NCBI GenBank assembly: GCA_947034895.1
Contig: OX344762.1
Coordinates: 7,941,501-8,005,500 of the forward strand
Length of the DNA: 64,000 nucleotides
Origin: Rhytidiadelphus loreus
Lineage: Eukaryota > Streptophyta > Bryopsida > Hypnales > Hylocomiaceae
Direction of reading: 5' to 3'
Shown here: one piece after another, positions 47,043-59,159 of the stretch
Layout: every line of letters starts with the position of its first letter
Position numbering within the stretch: position 1 is the first letter of the stretch
Made by a program: the position numbers and the translations under genes
The notes under the pieces: generated by a model
Database searches by the model: none
The model's input: only the letters and a program-made list of their open reading frames with translations
What the model was told of the DNA's origin: nothing

Positions 47043-47615
47043 TAGAAAAAAAAAAAAAAAAAAAAAAAACTCTGGGCAACCGACTGGAGCCTTTCATCAG
47101 TTCACTCAGCAACTGATACTATGGTACCGTATAACTTACCTCCGGATATCAATCGGTCAGACTGTTGTTGTGCGAGTGACTACTGTCAGGTTCTTGTTGA
47201 TCGGATCCGTCATGAGTTCTGTTCCTAGTGAGTCCCAGTCCAGCCGTGGCGGAGTTGTCCATGCGGCAGGGCAGGGCAGGGCAGGCAGGCCCATTTTCAA
47301 ATTATTATTCAGTTCCACCGCAGGCAGGCTTCAGTTCTCGTATTATTGGGGGATGCCGGTCTCCAGTCCGTCTCTCCAGCCAGGCTTGCTCGCCGTGGAG
47401 CTACAGGCCCGACTCGACTGGTCTGGAGCGTATTTATTATTCATTGGACCGCTCACTGATTGGGTCTGCTGCATCGCTGGGGGCCCTGCATCATTTGGAA
47501 AGCCACATGATTTTCCATCGCTTAATAACCTACCCCCCTTCCAAGGACGAGCTGGACACCGACTGTGGAAATCGTCTGTTTGGGTACCGTGTGAAATGTT
47601 GGATTAAAAAAAAAA
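47043..47615 (+). other. Poly(A) run followed by GC-rich island, no recognised gene
   Basis: A run of about 24 A residues (47046-47069) is followed by 550 bp of GC-rich sequence with (GGGCA)n near 47266-47285. Two overlapping frames (195 and 141 codons) cross it, but neither resembles a known protein and the longer starts in the A-rich repeat. It may be a retroposed or captured fragment, or a decayed leader. Confidence 0.35.
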
Positions 47616-47635
47616 AATGGAAAAAGCACTCATTG

Positions 47636-47778
47636 GAAGACAAACTACTGTAGAAGACCTTTTGTTTTCATACAAAATTTGGAGGAGGAATACGGTAGTT
47701 GCACTTTTGTCCTACATGGAGAAATTCTTTGTCATTCATTAGCTGAAAAAAATGTTCTTTGCGTCGTTTATGGGTTAA
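47636..47778 (-). mobile_element. Partial family-3 TTAA element
   Basis: It matches the right two-thirds of the 15868-16096 copy (ACTCATTGGAAG, GTAGAAGACCTTTTG, GGAGAAATTCTTTGTCATTC) and ends GTCGTTTATGGGTTAA. The left end is lost at the junction with the GC-rich island. Confidence 0.6.
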
Positions 47779-49205
47779 TAACCCTTCAAGGGAAGCAATC
47801 CCCTTGACTAAGGTAGTCACCATAAATGCTTGGATTTTTGGTCCACAAGGTACATTTTTTGTTTGTGCAATGAACAAGTAAGTCATCCATCGGCCACTTT
47901 TCAGCCACATATTCAATTTTAAGGATTAACCCTTCAAAGGACCCAACCCCATAACCAAGGTATCACCCAAATGCTTGGATTATTGGACCAATAGGTGCAT
48001 TTTTTGTTTCTATAATGAACAATCAAGTAAACAACTTTGGCCTTCACTAAAAGTCATTTTCTAATTTTTAAATTCATAAAAACTTCAAAATTCAATGCCG
48101 CGAGTCTAAACGCCATGAAATAAAATCCATGCAACCTTGCTTGTAGAGGGGTTTTTAATGATATTATGAACGTGACTAGGGGACACATTGTTCTGAAGAT
48201 CTCATTGTAACAAACAAACAAATATAGCCTAATTTAATATATAAAAGAAGAGATTAAAATCAATTTTCTAATTCATACAAAATTTGAAACTCATATCTTT
48301 TTTGTCGTGATTTGGAATGCCACAAAACAAAATCCTTGCACCTATCCTCACAAAGAACTTTGCAATGGTACCAAGAACATGACCAAGGGATGCACATGTT
48401 TGGAGATCTCACCGTAACAAACAAAACAAAATAGTGTCATTTAAGGTATAGATTTTATAAATATTTGATTGAATATTGTTGAATTGGGAGTCAAAAGAGG
48501 ATTTCAAATTCTTGTACTGTGCATTTTTTTGGTTACCATATAAATGAAATATGAATTTTCAAAGTACTAGAAATAGGTATATCCTAAACTACCTTGAGGC
48601 TCTGATGAATAGAAACCATACATTTAAGGCAAATATATGTAGGGTCAATTTTAGAAGCATGTTGCAATTAGGTGCAATTACCTTATTACATTGCAAATAG
48701 TTTTAGTAAATTAAGAAAAACAAACCCATTTTTATTTATTGATGGAATCAATGTTGATTCCTAATTAATACAAACTAACATACTTTCATTTTTGTTTTGA
48801 GCTCGGTGTTTGCCTATTCATTCTAATGCCTAAATTTCCAAATTATGATTTCAATGCATACATTAGTTATGTATTTTGAAGTGTCACACATTAGAATACC
48901 TATGCATAAGCACGGGCTTTGCTCTTTGGAAGTGGTGTACAATCTAATTTATAAAATGTGAAAGGTAACCTAAAGTCTAGTGCACAAAAATGGGGTCATT
49001 GTGGAAAATGGGGTCATGCTCTTGAGTACGTGTTGTAGGGTCCAAACTTTGTCAAATCCTATATTAAATGTTGTGTTGAATGAGAACGTACAATATTCTT
49101 ATAAAGTGACTAACTGACTATCTCAAATAGGCATACCAAACTTCACATCTTTGTTTTTGACAATAATTGAACTATGAAAGATAAGAAATAAATCCATTAA
49201 TGTGC
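47779..49205. other. Intergenic with decayed repeats
   Basis: A roughly 150-bp unit occurs twice in direct orientation (from about 47780 and 47935: AACCCTTCAAGG.., AATGCTTGGAT.., GCATTTTTTGTTT). Otherwise unassigned. Confidence 0.4.
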
Positions 49206-50120
49206 TTAACCCCTAAAGGATCAAACATTGTTTTTTGGCAACATAGCATTTTGGGGCAACTCAGTACAAATGGAATTTCTATTTTTTATCTTTGAAATTT
49301 CCACAAAACATGTGCCCAAGGAGTTAATTTAAGGCCCAATAATTTTCATAACTTTTGACTACATGGTTCAAAAGTTATTGCATGATATGTAATTTTCAGT
49401 GTTTGGTGGGCAGCCCAAGCAGGAAAAAAACTTCTTTGAAAATCACTTTTTAAGAAAATAAAAAGTTTAAATTGATTCTCTAGATTCATATATACGTGGT
49501 AAGCTTTGAATCATTCCATTTTGATTAATGAGATGAAAGTTATGAGGAATTTTAGTTTGGGTTAGTTTGTGGGTAGTTATGGAATCTCTACTCTAAAATA
49601 AACTTTAAAGTCCTTCATTTAACTCTATTTAAAATATTTTTGGAAAAAAATAAAAATAATAATGTGTATATTATTTATCGCAACATTAAAACCATTGGGA
49701 TTGGAATTTTTCAATTTCATAAAGAAATTGTTAACAATTTAGTATTTTTAAACATTCTCTACTTCTCTCTATTTACTATTTTTTTCCTATATGTTGTACA
49801 ATTTCAAATGATCTAAAAATTTTCAAGCATGTAGCCAACTTGCCTTGAAGGAGTCCAAAGAGTAACAACCATTTGGGACATTTTTTTATACAAATGTGAC
49901 CTTGTGAAGTGCAGCTATCTGTATTTTCACAGGGTCAAAAAAAGGATTTATGTCATTCAAGCGTTGATATCTTGCAATCTACACGGTGGAAAATTCTGAA
50001 TTTCTTTTTACATCTTCTCAAACTAGTTTACTACAAGATCCTACGGTTACATGTTTCTATAGAAGTGATATTTTTGGAGCAGTTTTGGTGAAAATATAGT
50101 CTCTGACGTTTAGGGGGTAA
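49206..50120 (+). mobile_element. TTAA-bounded element, family 2, 915 bp (best full copy)
   Basis: The left end is TTAACCCCTAAAGGATC. The right end is decayed (GACGTTTAGGGGGTAA). It is the most continuous copy of this family and shows where the copies at 766 and 29951 are interrupted. Non-coding. Confidence 0.72.
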
Positions 50121-50622
50121 TTGTATTGTACACATGCCAATGATCGGTCACATATGACTTAGCATTAGTTTCTTAGTCCATGGGTTCTAACAAAAAATTC
50201 ACTATTTTGAAAATGGTGAATATTAATGCAATTGGCTTCCATGCTTATACAGAAATTTAAGTTTTTGTAGTCAAACTTGTGACCTTTCTTAGTTTGAGTT
50301 CACATAGGCTTGTAGTTATTATGAGAAAATGCCATTGTCCATTTTCACAATTCACAATTCACCTTTTCCTTCTCCAAGAAATTCTATGTGAAGTGGCCAA
50401 TTATTTTTCTAGTTATTAGAAGTTTATTGTTATAGACAAGTGTATTGTAACGCTAACCCAATTACAACATATAACCAATTGTTGACGTGGCACCATTCCA
50501 TTGAAAACTTATTGTCATTGCCATTACAAGTTGCAACTCATAACCTTTGTTCCTTTCAACTTGCTTCCCTACCCCCTTGGATCATGAAGATCAAAGATTG
50601 TGATTGATAAATATACAACCAA

Positions 50623-50680
50623 TTATGTATTAGATAACCTATTTGCCGTTGGCATAGCTCATAAGTTATCTAATACATAA
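50623..50680. repeat. Short perfect-like hairpin
   Basis: TTATGTATTAGATAACCTAT pairs with ATAAGTTATCTAATACATAA (19 of 20 positions) across an 18-bp loop. It could be a MITE remnant or a small foldback RNA. Confidence 0.7.
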
Positions 50681-50789
50681 CATGGTCACCAAGATTCAAA
50701 ATCAATTACGCAACTCGCAAGTTAGCTAGAGTAGGTTAATCATGAAGTGTCCATAACAACATAACTTCGGTGTAACTTACTGTAGTTTT

Positions 50790-51420
50790 TGTGTCCTTCC
50801 CATTTCCACGATGAATCTGGTGACTCCCCCCGCCATGGCAGTCCGGTTGCACCACCTGCGAGCATCCGGTCTCTGTCTGTCTGTCTGTCCCTTCCTACTT
50901 CCCCCGTCTGCGGCTCTGCCTGCCTGCCAACCCAGTTGCCGCACAGTCTTCCCGAATATTGGGTTTCAGAGCCGAATGATCCTCCCTCGTGCAGACCTCG
51001 CAGTGCAGTGTAGCGCAGCTCAGCACTGCTCTGCACTGCGCTGCCACACCAATTCAGTTCTAGCTCAGCGACCACCTGGTTGCGTCGCAGAACTCCGACA
51101 ACCTTCTGATCGAGCCACACCTAGCTCAGCTCACCTCATCTCATCTCACTCGGCCGGCCGCTCAGATCTTCGACACACGAAGAAACGCAGATTCACTCCG
51201 AGGACGGACTCCACATTCAACGGACCCACCCCGGAATTCCCAGACTAAGTAAGTAAACCCAGCTGGAATGCCGCTCATCTCAGAACTCCGACAACCTTCT
51301 GATCGAGACACACCTCGATCACGTCACCTCACTCGCCCGCCCAGATCTTCGACACACGTACGAAGAAACGCAGATTCACTCCGAGGACGGACTAGTTCCA
51401 CATTCACGAAGAAAACCAGG
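50790..51420. other. GC-rich island with internal duplication
   Basis: The composition is gene-like, with (TGTC)n near 50873-50890 and CAGCTCAGCACTGCTC-type repeats. Open frames on both strands (126 minus, 145 plus) overlap and are not recognisable. It contains the tandem-like duplication listed next. Confidence 0.35.
51088..51402 (+). repeat. Direct duplication of ~115-bp unit, 193 bp apart
   Basis: CAGAACTCCGACAACCTTCT through CGAGGACGGACT occurs at 51088-51210 and 51281-51393 with small indels. Both copies contain CAGATCTTCGACACACG and GAAACGCAGATTCACTCCG. Confidence 0.85.
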
Positions 51421-52095
51421 CTGTAATGCCGGTAAGGTAGACAAGCTTCATCACCAATGCGAATCTGTGTAGCAATCTGAGTATCGCAGGGCGAACTCCA
51501 AGAGGGGCACATATTTTTTTTCATGGGGGAGGGGTACACTGGTTTCACGAATCACGAATTCTCATTTTCCAATGAAAATTGTAATTTATGTGGATTCTTG
51601 AAGTGGCATGCCTTGAAATTACAAAACTACACATATTTAGAGAGTGGAGTCATGAACATCCTATAAGACAACCCACAATCGCTCTCCCATGTATTCAATG
51701 GTACTTAACTCCTTAACGCCTCAATCCTTTTTCAAATTTTCACACATTTTTGCTTACATCTTTGTACAGTAATACCATTTACCAAAATTTCATGAAATTG
51801 GACATAAAAAAAGGTTGTCTTTTCAAGATTCAAATGTTACATTGGATGAATGAGAAGGTAGTTGGATGAAACAACACCTACAAGCCCTCTATTCATCGTA
51901 CAAAATATAGACGTCGGAGCACTTAAAGGTTGAGTGTTCACCATTAAAAGATTGATATATTATTCTTTGTTGACCAACTTTAATTGTTAGTGATTTTGTC
52001 AGAAAATGAATGGATTTGAACGATGGTTTGAATGGAACTAGGGCCAAAAGTAGGATGACGGAACTAGGAAGCAAATGGAAATGGGTTGGTCTACC
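51421..52095. other. AT-rich intergenic
   Basis: A TTAACTCCTTAACGCC motif near 51706 resembles a TTAA-element end without an identified partner. Nothing else recognised. Confidence 0.3.
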
Positions 52096-52299
52096 TTAAT
52101 TGTTTGAAAGATGACAAAGAATCCTTCCATATAAAATAGAAGCACAATTATTCATCCTTGCAAAATTGTACAAAAATGAGAGATTTTGCACTGGAGTCTG
52201 AGCTCCTATGAGTTTTTTTGGTGTTTTTTTAAGCAAATGATTCACACTTTATCAAAAATGATGATTTCCACAACGACTATCATGTCCTTACGAGGTTAA
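52096..52299 (+). mobile_element. Family-3 TTAA element, 204 bp
   Basis: It runs from TTAATTGTTTGAAAGATG to GTCCTTACGAGGTTAA and shares GACAAAGAATCCTTCC, CAAATGATTCACAC and GATGATTTCCACAACGAC with the other family-3 copies. Its right TTAA is also the left TTAA of the next element. Confidence 0.6.
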
Positions 52300-52515
52300 C
52301 CCCTAAAGGTCGAAACACCATTTTTTGGCAATATAGCAATTTGGGGTAGCTCACTACAAATAAAAAAATTATTTACTTTTATTTAAGAATTTCACACAGC
52401 ATGTGCCCAAGGAGTAGCTTTAAAATGCAACAATTTTCATAACTTTTGACTACATGGTTAAAAAGTTATTGCATGATATGTAATTTTCAACATTTAGTAG
52501 GTAGTCTTGGTAGGT
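52296..52515 (+). mobile_element. Truncated TTAA element, family 2
   Basis: It starts TTAACCCCTAAAGGTCG and follows the 49206 copy through GCATGATATGTAATTTTC. Similarity stops near 52515. Confidence 0.6.
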
Positions 52516-55034
52516 TTGCAAACATCAATTTGACATGTTTGGGAGATGGCACATCAAATAGTAATATTTATTTATTTTACATAAAAAATAATTAAATATT
52601 ATTATTATTATTTAATAGTCTATCAACGTTGTAGTGGTTCACAAGAAGGGACATAACCCTAAAATATTCTTCTAGAGGCTTCAAATCCCCTCTAATGATG
52701 ACAACAGAAGGTATCTCTTGTTTACTAGAATATTCTTACCATTGGAAATGACAATTCTCAATGTCATATTAAAGTTAACTTATGAGTTTTTTATAACACC
52801 AAGTACTAACTTCTACTTAAGAAAATTCTTGAAGACAAGCATATCATAAACCTTTGGTTAAATATTTTTTAATGTATTTCCAACGTATTTTCCACATTTT
52901 GACTTAAACGCATAAGTTTGAGGATAAACATGTTCCTGCCAAAAATTCATCTTTGAAAAGGGTGTAAAATACCCTAGTGTTTGAGGTCTTGCTATTGATA
53001 GGGATTTTCACTCTAAAATTTTGGAAAGCTATACTTGAACAAGTTAGCTATGGCTAGGATTATTAAAGATTAATCAAAAATGAAAATGTCAGCCTTGTAT
53101 TAGATAAAAGTATTTTAGAGCAATTTTGAACCTTGAAACACCAAAACTATTTAAAATGGCTAATCCTTGAAGTTCTTTGACCACATTTCTCTATAAAAAC
53201 ACTCAAAATGGGTCACTTTGATGGCAAAGGCCCCCCAAAAGTGGTGAAAGAAATCTTGTTACAACTTACTATAAGATCTAGTGGTAGACTATTCCATTAT
53301 GATGTAGTAAAAAATGGGAGGTTTTGACTGTATAGATTATGAGATTATTGCATTTGAAGTTGGAAAAAATGTTTTGGGGGGCATCTAAATTTTAGGCAAC
53401 TTTGATTTGGGGAGGCTTTTTGCACAAGTTAATTTCACTTTTTTGCTTGAACTTTTTTTCTTGGTGATAGAGTTGGCCACATGTTCAAAAAATTTCATAA
53501 CATTTCAAATCAAAGAACATGTATCCAAAAATTCCAATAGAAAACTAACTTCAAGAAAACTATCATACAAAGCTATTTTTTCAACAATTTTTGACATGCA
53601 CATACAGTAATTTCTTCAAAATGTTAATGATGAATTCTAGGTTTGAGCTAGGCCTAGAAGGAAAAAAAATTGCCTATAATTTTAGGCTTTGAAAAGCTTG
53701 ATCAAATTATAATTTGAAACACCTAAACTGAACTCAAGCTTGCCCTAGGTATATTGGGCACGAAGAATCAAGGTCAAGGTTTGTTATGCCTATCTCATTA
53801 TAGATCACTAACTAACATTAGATAGTATACCACATGCCATGTCCTCTAAACACCACATTCTCCTTGTGCATGAAGATGTTCCAATGCTCCATGAAATATA
53901 ATTTTAGAAAATTCAACATTATACATAAACAAATTTAAAGAAATCAAAATATTTGGTAACCACCTCACATAGCTTTAGTTATTTTGTGTGTTCTAAGGTG
54001 AGAATATGAGCTCTTTAAAAAAGAAAGGTGGTAAGAGGTAAAACAATCCATGTGGGATGTGTAAGTTATAAATAGTAGGAGCTCAACTGCTCATAGTTAA
54101 ATCAAACTTAAAAATTATGTTTAGGATAAAATTTCAGACTTCATTTGGGCATTACAAAAAAAATTCTTTAAAAAAAAATTCAATTAAGTTAATGTGAAAA
54201 ATCAAGCTAAATTTCATCTCCAGAAATCCATTTGAAATTTAGAATCCCCAATCAAAAGTTATGAATAAATTTCAAAGAGGGGTTGGAAGGGACATTTTCT
54301 TTGACATTTTCAAACATCCTCTTCGAATTTGGTCCATTACTTTGATTGAAGTCTCACAATTTCAAATAGTTTTTTGAAAATGAAAGTCAACTTATTTTCC
54401 ACATAAAGTTAGTTGAAATTTTTTTGAAAAAAATTATTCTATCATGCCTAAACAAAATTTGAAATCCTACTTTGAACACAATAAATTTCTACATGTGACA
54501 AAACTATGAGCAATTGAGCTCCTACTAATTATAACTTACATATCCCGCATGGTTGTTTTTACCTCCTATCACCCCTTTTGTATAAACAATTTGTCTTCTC
54601 CTCTCTTCACACACAATGTAAGTGTCTTTTGAAGTTATATGGGATAGGTTTCCAAAAAAATTGTTTTTTTGAAATTTAATCCTGAATTTTCAAAAATAGT
54701 ATATTTCATGTTGCAACTGTCTATTTCGCAAACCTTCCTTTTGCTTTGTCATGAATTGATGGGTCCCCCAAAACTGTCACAAGTAATTTATTTACCATGT
54801 CCACATTGCCCCCATCCATCAAAAACGACATTTTCCACCATGACTCCTTGTGGGAAAATCCAATTGTAAAATTTGGTTGGAGTGGCAAGGAACTCCTCAT
54901 CCCCACATCCCAAAAGAATTCAAGAAATATAGTGAGTATTTTCATTTTTAGTGGGTTGCCTCAAATTGCTATGATGCCTAAAAAAAAGTTGTTTGGCCCT
55001 TTAGGGATTAACATCTCATTCCTCAACACAAACT
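52516..55034. other. AT-rich intergenic
   Basis: An outward-facing TTAA-element end (GGCCCTTTAGGGATTAA) closes at 55011, but its left partner was not located with confidence. Open frames of 66-82 codons at 54669-55045 are not recognised. Confidence 0.35.
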
Positions 55035-55525
55035 TTAACTCTTAAAGACTCAAAGTCTTGAAAATGGATTTTTAAGAATATTAAATAGGATCCTATGGTG
55101 TCAAATTCTACAATATTTTTTTGAAACCTTTTTTGGGAAGTAAGAGAATGTACTTGCTTTCGGGAATATAATATTATTTCAATTTTTGGTTGGAAAAAAA
55201 ATTTACACCCTCCTAAGCTTAAGCTGCTTGATTCTTAACAACAACAAAAACTCATAAATACAATTCCCCCCCCCCTTATATGATTATATTCGTGTCCACT
55301 TAGAAAGCTTTTATTCATTCAATTTAGATTAGTCATGTGAAACTCTAGTCCTTCATTTCATACACTTTATAATTAACTCTATTGTTATAGAAGTCTTATG
55401 CAAGATTTTACAAATGGATATGCAAAAACATTTTTTCTTTCATTATACTCCTCTACACTAGAAAGATAATTTTGGAGCTTTTTTTGATTAAAAAAAAAGC
55501 ATAGTCTTAAACCATTAGGGATTCA
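55035..55525 (+). mobile_element. Possible TTAA-bounded element, ~490 bp
   Basis: TTAACTCTTAAAGACTC at the left and GTCTTAAACCATTAGGGATTCA at the right could be decayed inverted ends. The body is not matched elsewhere. Confidence 0.35.
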
Positions 55526-56530
55526 AAAAAAGTTAAAACAAACTCTTATATTTATGGCACATATATATATTGTCCTAAAAACATGTACCAAGGAGATTAT
55601 CCCCGAAAAAATTGTATCTAGGGTGAATAGTGCCCTCCTTTTTTATCCAAATGAAATCATCTTATGAAGGGTGGAGAATGCTCTTATCATTGACCATTTT
55701 TTATTTTATTTTAAAAACAAGCATGTAAGCTAATTCCACAACTAGGTATCAAAACTGCAACCACGCCATTTAGTTTGGATACCTCACCACCACCATTCAC
55801 AGAAGTGGCTAAAATTCTCTTCATTGCTACTTAAAAATTTTTAATAGCTAAATGTACATTTGAAAAAATCCTTGGAAAAATTAAATTTTTGCCACGACTG
55901 CAACAATCAGTAGAATTTGATAGCCAATTTGCAACTTCCTCCACATTGAAATTAGCATCTATTTAGTTAGTTTTGTGTTATAATATTTCCAATAATGATC
56001 CTTTCGAACTTGCAAAATCCTTTACTTTTTATTATTTTAATACTACTCACTCTCAAGGAAGCCAAAGTTGATGCTTGTTTGTCTTCAAGGTAGCATACTA
56101 CACTAAAAACATTACCACCCTTGTCCTGTACATGGGGCTAGAATGGCCAAAAGGCAAGCCAGTCTTCAAATCACCTCCACCGTGACACTGGTAAAGCCCG
56201 TTTTGCAACCGGGCACACCAAAATTTCCTAATTTCACCTCAGCACAGCGTGGGCGAGGAAAATAGACTTGTGCGTGGGATTTCGTGTTTTTCTGAGTTAT
56301 CTCGGTTGGCCATCCTTGTAGCAACAACAAGTGAGCAACTTTTGGGTCTCTTTTTGACCGTTCTATGCTATGCTAGCAGAAGGATATACTGGATTGAGGC
56401 ACTCTGTCTGTTTGAACGATGGGGCAGTTTTTGGCAACAACGGCTGCAATAATAATTTTGGCACGTTACCGTGGGTTTAGGGTTTGCAGTGGTCCCACGG
56501 TGGCGATGCTCTAATAAATTCCATAAACTA
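55526..56530. other. Intergenic with a slightly GC-richer patch
   Basis: 56150-56520 is less AT-rich and contains a 67-codon frame (56249-56452) without a recognised domain. Confidence 0.3.
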
Positions 56531-56803
56531 CACTAATGATGGTATTTAGTGTTATGTTACTAATAGTGTTACCTAATTTTTACGAGACCCATTTAGAGTT
56601 TTACTTTCTACCTCTTGGGAGCTCATTTCTAATATGAAATTACCTCTAATACTAAATGAAGTCTTGTTAAAAATTTATATTCCAAAAAGTTGTCAAATAG
56701 TGCCTATATTGACATTTAGTGTTAGTAACACTAGTGAAATTGTTGACATTTAATGTTGTGCCTTTGTAATTAGTGTTGCCAAAGCTATATACCATTATTA
56801 GTG
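56531..56803. mobile_element. 273-bp MITE, CACTAAT ends, TA flanks
   Basis: The left end CACTAATGATGGTATTTAG and the reversed right end CACTAATAATGGTATATAG are inverted. TA lies on both sides (56529-56530, 56804-56805), and multiple AGTGTTA motifs occur inside. It is related to the 924-bp element at 23944. Confidence 0.7.
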
Positions 56804-56907
56804 TAGTTTTGAGATCACTGCTCATCGCCGCCATCACCCGGTAAGATAACTTATTAGTTTCGGGTCACCGTTACTTTTGAAAAAGGATCCGTCCGTCATC
56901 TCGGCCA

Positions 56908-57110
56908 GGGAGAACTGACCCCCTCGCTCGGCCCTACGGGCAAACTTTGGAATTATTTATTTTTCGCACATGAATTTTTTTGCAAATTTTGAATTCATTT
57001 CTGCAATCAGAGACCCCGAATTAGCTAGGTGAGGTCAAGATTATACCCTAGAATGGCCCAAAATAGGGGGCATTTTTTTTACTTGCACCCCTGGTAAGGA
57101 CGAGCGAGGG
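56908..57110 (+). repeat. Fourth copy of the GGTCAGTTCACC repeat
   Basis: GAACTGACCCCCTCGCTCGG, then TTTTGCAAATTTTGAATTCA, AGACCCCGAATTAGCTAGG, CCAAAATAGGGGGC, TTTTTTTACTTGCACCCC and GAGCGAGGGGGTCAAT. Same layout as the 45129 arm. Confidence 0.68.
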
Positions 57111-57610
57111 GGTCAATCCACCCCATCCGTCATCTCCTTGCGTCGCCTTTTGTCAAACAGAATCATGGAGCAGCCAATCCAATGACGACAGACCCCACCC
57201 CCACCATCTTCCAAAATGTAATTTATTCCCCGTTCCCAGTCGGTTGACACTGGGTTGGCGCATGCAGCACCTTTTTCACCCCGCTTGGGTTACTTTATCA
57301 ATTAACTAATTAAGCAGACCTGACCCAGGGGTTCGCCCTGTTGGCATAGGACACGTGTTCAGGAGCCACGAGAAGACTTGTCGAGAAATGGGAGACACGT
57401 GGCAGATGCTCGACTCCCACCAGGCGGGGACGGATTGGTCACTTCATTCTGCTTTACAGACACTTGGCAAGATTGGGGTCAGCTGGTTGGCTGGGGAGGA
57501 CTGTTGTTAGTTTATTACCTTACCTTTCTTGTTCCGGAATGGTACACCCCCCTAAACCTATTAACTTATATTTTACCCCCCAATTCCGCACTCGCGGGCG
57601 GACATGCCAT
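57111..57610. other. GC-richer segment, no recognised gene
   Basis: Frames of 90 and 66 codons (57378-57650, 57464-57664) overlap each other and match nothing I know. Confidence 0.3.
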
Positions 57611-57615
57611 AACAT

Positions 57616-57732
57616 TAGGGGTACTCACACCTTCTTCACTTGGCACTTGAAGAATGGAGAATGAGAAGTTGGTGAGGGTTTGGAGGAGCCAATGGAAAGA
57701 CGCGGTGGGTGAAGAAGGTGTGACTACCCCTA
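57616..57732. mobile_element. ~115-bp foldback MITE
   Basis: TAGGGGTACTCACACCTTCT on the left and its inverse (TAGGGGTAGTCACACCTTCT reversed) on the right form a 24-bp inverted repeat with one mismatch. If TA is the target, the ends are GGGGTA. A similar end (GTGACTACCCC) recurs near 58785. Confidence 0.65.
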
Positions 57733-58254
57733 TTAGGACTAGTCACACCTTCCTCATTCCATTTTCCATTCTTGGAGAATGGGGATGTGGCGCTTTCTCA
57801 TTGGTTGTCCGTGGTTTGTAGAGCTTCCGTTTGAAAATGCCCATTCTTCTCTTCCGGAGGTGAAGAATGGGCGTGAAGAGAAAATTTCTTAAAGAATTTT
57901 TGATTTGCGTTGCACCCTCCATGTGCTACTTTCACCCAGTGGAGCTGCTACAATGGATGCCAAAAAATCTTCATTTCGGGATTCTTACTTGCTTGGATTT
58001 GTTGATCATGTTGGTTTCTTTACTGTTGATTGTGGCTCTTTGTTGTGTCGATCCTCCCTATAGATGAACAATTTTCTCAAGTTTCCATTCTCATCCTCAC
58101 TATGCACCCAAAAGAAGCAGTCACACATCTGGTTTGCAATTAGTTGCTTCCCCCCTCGCAAAAATGAATAGGCCGTTGATTTATTTTTTAAATGCTTCCC
58201 CCTTCAGAATACTGTTAATTTCTCAAAATTTCTTAAGCTGTTGATCTTTGAGAT

Positions 58255-58400
58255 TGAATCTAAGCCATCCATCCAAATACGAATACGGATATAGAATCAT
58301 AATACGAATACGATACAAATATGGCACCAAAATATGGATACAAATACTTGATATTAGAATGTTGTACAATATGGATACGATACGGATACAATATACAATG
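58255..58400 (+). repeat. Degenerate ATACGAATACG/GGATACGATA repeat
   Basis: Irregular tandem array of GATACG/GAATACG units over about 145 bp. Open frames on both strands are artefacts of the repeat. Confidence 0.7.
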
Positions 58401-59159
58401 AAATACAAGATTTTCATTGTTCCATATTGTTTGTCATGTTAACCTCATTCAAAAAATTACAAGTAAGGGAAGGGGGATGAAAAATTAAGAAATTAATTTT
58501 AATTACATTTCTTTTTTAAACCATGGATGGGAGGATCTGAAGGGGAGTTCAAAATTAATTAATTAAAATTTTAAGTGTATAGTGACAGAAGTGTCACTAT
58601 GCACTCAAAAGTGGCTGTAACAGCCACTATCCACATTCTTCTCAAGTTTTCATTCTCATCCTCACAATAGCAGAAAAAAGAGTGTCATACCTTCTTTATG
58701 CGAAATGGCCTCCTATTGCCTCTTTTTTTCACTCCATAATGTGATACATTCTTCATCAAAAATTCATTTTTGGAAAAGTTGTGACTACCCCTGTTGTTAA
58801 CCAATCTAAACCATTCCCCCTTTGAGATGGAGATAATGCCTTTGGAGAATTTTTAGAAGTGAATTCAATTTAATTTGTAGATAGTCATTGCTAGGTCAGG
58901 GAGTGATATGAATTGTATAAGGGCAAAGATTGGAGATAGTTAATAGACTTAGAAGTTGCAATGCCAGAGGGCTCGAGTAGGGTGGGGTGAGCAAAAAAGG
59001 GAACCCTTAGCATTTGGTTAATTGAATATTATGTGTTGTGCACATTTTTATTTCAAAAATTTACTCTCTAAATATGTAAAGGCAAAATTGAGGTAAGAGT
59101 GGCAATAAGTTGGTTTAGTTTAAACATTTTAACCTTGCAACAACTAATTATTGGATGGT
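58401..59159. other. AT-rich intergenic
   Basis: Contains a short repeat (TTTTCATTCTCATCCTCAC, 58650) matching one near 58083. Otherwise nothing recognised. Confidence 0.3.

Noticed and set aside
47020..47607. 195-codon frame starting with a poly-lysine run
   Set aside because: The start lies in a poly(A) tract and the sequence resembles no protein family; a second frame is open over the same DNA.
58223..58442. Opposing 64-codon frames rich in Tyr and Ile
   Set aside because: Both come from the degenerate GATACG repeat.
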